A stretch of 64,000 nucleotides of DNA from Sandaracinaceae bacterium (GTDB taxonomy: Bacteria > Myxococcota_A > Polyangia > Polyangiales > Houyiibacteriaceae). The notes under the pieces were generated by a model, which was given only the letters and a program-made list of their open reading frames with translations, did not search any database and was not told where the DNA came from. Position 1 is the stretch's first letter. Each line of letters starts with the position of its first letter. A program made the translations under genes and the position numbers. The stretch is from NCBI GenBank assembly GCA_020633075.1, contig JACKEI010000004.1, forward strand, positions 124,001 to 188,000. The letters run 5' to 3'. This document shows positions 61,596 through 64,000 of the stretch, one piece after another.

Positions 61596-64000
61596 TCAGC
61601 CCTCCACCCGCACGGGGAAGCGCTCGAAGTAGAACGCGAAGCGCTCGCGCAGGGCCTCGGGCTTCACACCGAAGCCGCGCTCGAGGTCGTACTCGAGGCG
61701 CCCGTCCTTGCCGCGCGGGTGGGCCTCCAAGAAGGCGCGCTGCTCGGCGCGTGAGGTGGCGGTCTGCGGGATGCCCGCGCGCGCGTACACGTTGTCGAGC
61801 GTGCCCTCGGTGTCGCGCATGAACTCGTGGAAGAGCGAGTCGTAGGAGCGCGCCGTGGGGATCAGCGCGCGGTCTTGCACACCCTTCCGCAGCAGGCGCT
61901 CGATGCGCTCGCTCCAGTAGGCGATCAGCTGGTCCGCGTCCACGCGGGTGCGGCCCACACGCTCTGCGTAGCCCAGCATGGTCACCGTGGACTGGATCAC
62001 GGCCACCGGGTCGCGGTGCGTGAACACCACGGTGGCGTCCGGGAAGGTGGCGTTCAGCGCGGGCAGGTTCTCGAGGTGCTGCGGGCACTTGAGCACGAAG
62101 CGCTTGGCGGGCGCACCGGGGGCGCGCCCCTCCCGCACGCGGTCTTGCCACTGCAGCGCACGGAGCGCGCGCAGCATGTACGCAAAGTGCGGGGTCTGGT
62201 CGGTGGCGTAGCTGTGGTCGCGGTAGCGCGGTACGTGGCCGGTCCACTCGAAGACGTAGCTCGCGAAGTCCGGCCCCATGAGCTCGATCTCTTCGTGGAT
62301 GTGATCCGGCGTCATGGGGTGCATGGCCGCCAGGTGCGGCACGGCGAGGCGCATGCCGGCCCACTTGCCCGTGCAGCGCAGGTGGCGCGGGTCGGCCGCC
62401 AGCGTGTCCACGCCCAGGTAGCTGCGCGCCTTTTCGGGCAGCGCGCGGTCTAGCCCCGCGAAGAGCGCACGGCGCCCCTTGCCGGGCTCCCCCTCGCGCG
62501 GGTTGGGCACCGGCTCCAGCAGCTCCCACAGGGGCAAGGAGCGAAAGCGGCTGTCCGCCGCCAGCAGGTTCACCAAGTGCGTGGTCCCGCTGCGCGGCAG
62601 GCCCGCCACGATCACCGGCGCCGCGATGACCTCGTCGTCTATCTCGGGGTGGCGCGTGTAGAGGTCCTGCAGCAGCAGGCGGTTGCTCGCGTAGCGCACC
62701 AGGTCCCCGTAGACCGTCTGCTTGCCCAGGCCCGACAGGGTGGTGTCGGCGCGGTAGTCGGCCAGCAGGAGGTCCAAGCGCTCGTGGAAGTCCTCGGGGC
62801 CGAAGTCGCGCAGGCCCGTGCGCCGGCGGGCCGCGTCCAGCACCGCGTCGCGCTCGAAGCGCACCTGCGCGCGCTCGGCCAGGGACTTGAGCGTGCGCTG
62901 CGTGGGGGTCAGCACCGGGTCGCGCAGGTCGTCGATGCGGATCACGTCGGCCTGCGTGTCGCCGGTGGTGGCCTGCGCGGCGGGGCGCTTGATCTTGGTG
63001 AAGAGCTTGTCCAGGTGGATGGCCACCTTGCGGTCCCCCTCGAAGCGCAGCTTGCCCTGCATGGCCGCCTTGAGCGGGTGCAGCTCCCCGTAGTTGAGGG
63101 CCACGAAGTCCTCTGCGCTCATGCCGATGCGGCAGCTGGGGTGCGGGTGCGCGCCCTCGCTCACGCGGCAGCGGTCCCCTTCGACGATCACGGCCCACGT
63201 GCTCTTGGGCTCGCCCGCGGCGCCGTCCAGCTCGTACTGGTAGACGGCGTGCAGCCCGGGCGCGGCGCCCGGCACAAAGCGCTTGGGCATGCCCGTCATG
63301 AGGCGCGCCACCTCGCCCACCTCCGCCTTGGTGGGGGGCGGCGCCGCCAGCTGCGCCACCAGCTTCCCGTGCTGCGCGCGCAGCCAGCCCCCCAGCCAGA
63401 AGTTGCGCGCGTCGTCGTGGTGCTCCAGCAGCCGCTCGTGCGCGTCGCGCGCCAAACGCAGCGCGGCGCGGTGGCCGGGCTCCGCTTCGAGGGCGGCCTC
63501 CGCCAGGCCCAGCGCGCGGAGGGCGTTGTCGGTGCGTGCGGCGTCGGTGCGTGCGGCGTCGGTGCGTGCGTTGTCGGTGCGCGTGGAGTCGGCGTCCGTG
63601 GCGCCCGTGTCTGCGGCGGGGGCGTTCAGCAGCGCGCGTCCCGCGTCCACTACGGCCTCGGCGCCCAGCATGGCCGCCAGCGTGCCCGTCACGGGCGCGG
63701 CCGGGTAGAGCTCGCGCGTGGAGCGCAGCTTGAACCAGCCCAGGTAGCTCTCCCAGATGGTGCGCACCCCCCAGCTCACGCGCCCGTAGCCCTCGCCCAC
63801 GTAGAGCTCGTCCGGCAGGCGCAGCGTGCGCGCCACGTCGTCGATGTCGCGCCCCTCGTTGATGCCGCGCACCGTCTCGTCGTGCACGTAGCGCACGGCC
63901 GCCTCCAGGCGGTCGAGGCACGCGCGGATCAAGCCCGCGCCTTCGATGGGCAGGCCGTGCCCGGTGATCAGCACCTCCGCGCCGAGGTCGCGCACGCGCG
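61596..64000 (-). CDS. Alkylsulfatase-type / SCP2 / sulfotransferase fusion, N-terminus off the window
   Basis: About 800 residues are visible and the frame is open at the right edge. Order: end of a metallo-hydrolase domain (LGAEVLITGHGLPIEGAG); an alkylsulfatase dimerisation-type region (RYVHDETVRGINEG, IWESYLGWFKLRS; about 10-200 of the visible part); an SCP2/alkylsulfatase C-terminal-type domain (about 210-350). A sulfotransferase_3-type domain follows (about 370-799) with the PAPS 5'-phosphosulfate loop VAGLPRSGTTHLVNLLA and the 3'-phosphate motif FTHRDPVAVIQSTV. The two halves normally occur as separate enzymes: one removes and one adds sulfate. The likely MBL start lies outside the window. 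Confidence 0.85.
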   Translation of the reverse strand, partial: RVRDLGAEVLITGHGLPIEGAGLIRACLDRLEAAVRYVHDETVRGINEGRDIDDVARTLRLPDELYVGEGYGRVSWGVRTIWESYLGWFKLRSTRELYPAAPVTGTLAAMLGAEAVVDAGRALLNAPAADTGATDADSTRTDNARTDAARTDAARTDNALRALGLAEAALEAEPGHRAALRLARDAHERLLEHHDDARNFWLGGWLRAQHGKLVAQLAAPPPTKAEVGEVARLMTGMPKRFVPGAAPGLHAVYQYELDGAAGEPKSTWAVIVEGDRCRVSEGAHPHPSCRIGMSAEDFVALNYGELHPLKAAMQGKLRFEGDRKVAIHLDKLFTKIKRPAAQATTGDTQADVIRIDDLRDPVLTPTQRTLKSLAERAQVRFERDAVLDAARRRTGLRDFGPEDFHERLDLLLADYRADTTLSGLGKQTVYGDLVRYASNRLLLQDLYTRHPEIDDEVIAAPVIVAGLPRSGTTHLVNLLAADSRFRSLPLWELLEPVPNPREGEPGKGRRALFAGLDRALPEKARSYLGVDTLAADPRHLRCTGKWAGMRLAVPHLAAMHPMTPDHIHEEIELMGPDFASYVFEWTGHVPRYRDHSYATDQTPHFAYMLRALRALQWQDRVREGRAPGAPAKRFVLKCPQHLENLPALNATFPDATVVFTHRDPVAVIQSTVTMLGYAERVGRTRVDADQLIAYWSERIERLLRKGVQDRALIPTARSYDSLFHEFMRDTEGTLDNVYARAGIPQTATSRAEQRAFLEAHPRGKDGRLEYDLERGFGVKPEALRERFAFYFERFPVRVEG
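63526..63585. repeat. 15-bp coding tandem repeat
   Basis: Four 15-bp units (63526, 63541, 63556 and 63571), two of them identical, with the core GTCGGTGCG. They encode ARTDN/ARTDA repeats in a linker of the sulfatase-sulfotransferase protein. The units keep frame and have no spacers. Confidence 0.85.

Noticed and set aside
63526..63585. Short tandem repeat considered as a CRISPR or iteron array
   Set aside because: 15-bp units without spacers inside a coding linker; no replication or CRISPR genes nearby.

Overview
The window is very GC-rich (third codon positions almost always G or C), which produces long antisense shadow frames. It reads as chromosomal DNA of a myxobacterium-like member of the Myxococcota, probably the Polyangia. 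The evidence is two proteins with MYXO-CTERM-type tails (Cys, hydrophobic stretch, Arg-rich end), many secreted Cys-rich, RCC1-repeat and FG-GAP-repeat proteins, type IV pilus/type II secretion motor ATPases, a PatA-type (DUF4388) protein, and many 4-nt ATGA/GTGA gene overlaps. No rRNA, tRNA, CRISPR array, insertion sequence or phage gene was recognised.

Layout. 1-8400: a partial ORF, a HEAT-like protein, an Rpn/YhgA-type nuclease, a GMC oxidoreductase plus sterol-desaturase-type hydroxylase divergent from a LysR regulator, and two unknowns. 8600-28530: a long, almost entirely minus-strand surface/secretion region. It holds a 1530-aa FG-GAP/Cys-rich MYXO-CTERM protein, Cys-rich and TPR proteins, a heparinase-like MYXO-CTERM protein, and two paralogous copies of one four-gene cassette (exported barrel-like protein, sigma factor, TM/TPR putative anti-sigma, RCC1-repeat lipoprotein). 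28580-32970: a Ycf46-like AAA ATPase behind a GspE/PilB-like and a PilT-like motor ATPase. 33100-38970: a cupin, YebC, TatB-TatC, a chemoreceptor and a TPR lipoprotein.

39240-47300: a tightly packed minus-strand run holding a DUF4388 protein, an Omp85 protein, a small exported protein, an NtrY-like kinase, a TlpA-like thioredoxin, a Fic-fold protein with a degenerate active site, ThiE and a small membrane protein. 47400-51800: an RND efflux pair. 51800-57500: lipoproteins, small membrane proteins and a DUF4334 gene preceded by a perfect 18-bp palindrome. 57550-59600: a LysR gene divergent from a YeiH-type transporter. 59660-64000: an operon of an SDR, a Gfo/Idh/MocA oxidoreductase and a fusion of alkylsulfatase-type and sulfotransferase domains that runs off the right edge.

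The most interesting signal is the twice-occurring cassette at 13360-17402 and 24560-28526. Gene order, strand and coupling overlaps are kept although the proteins have diverged strongly. It looks like a surface-signalling sigma/anti-sigma module with an RCC1 propeller lipoprotein as its exported terminal gene. In copy A the first gene carries long poly-C and hexanucleotide tracts that could make it switchable.
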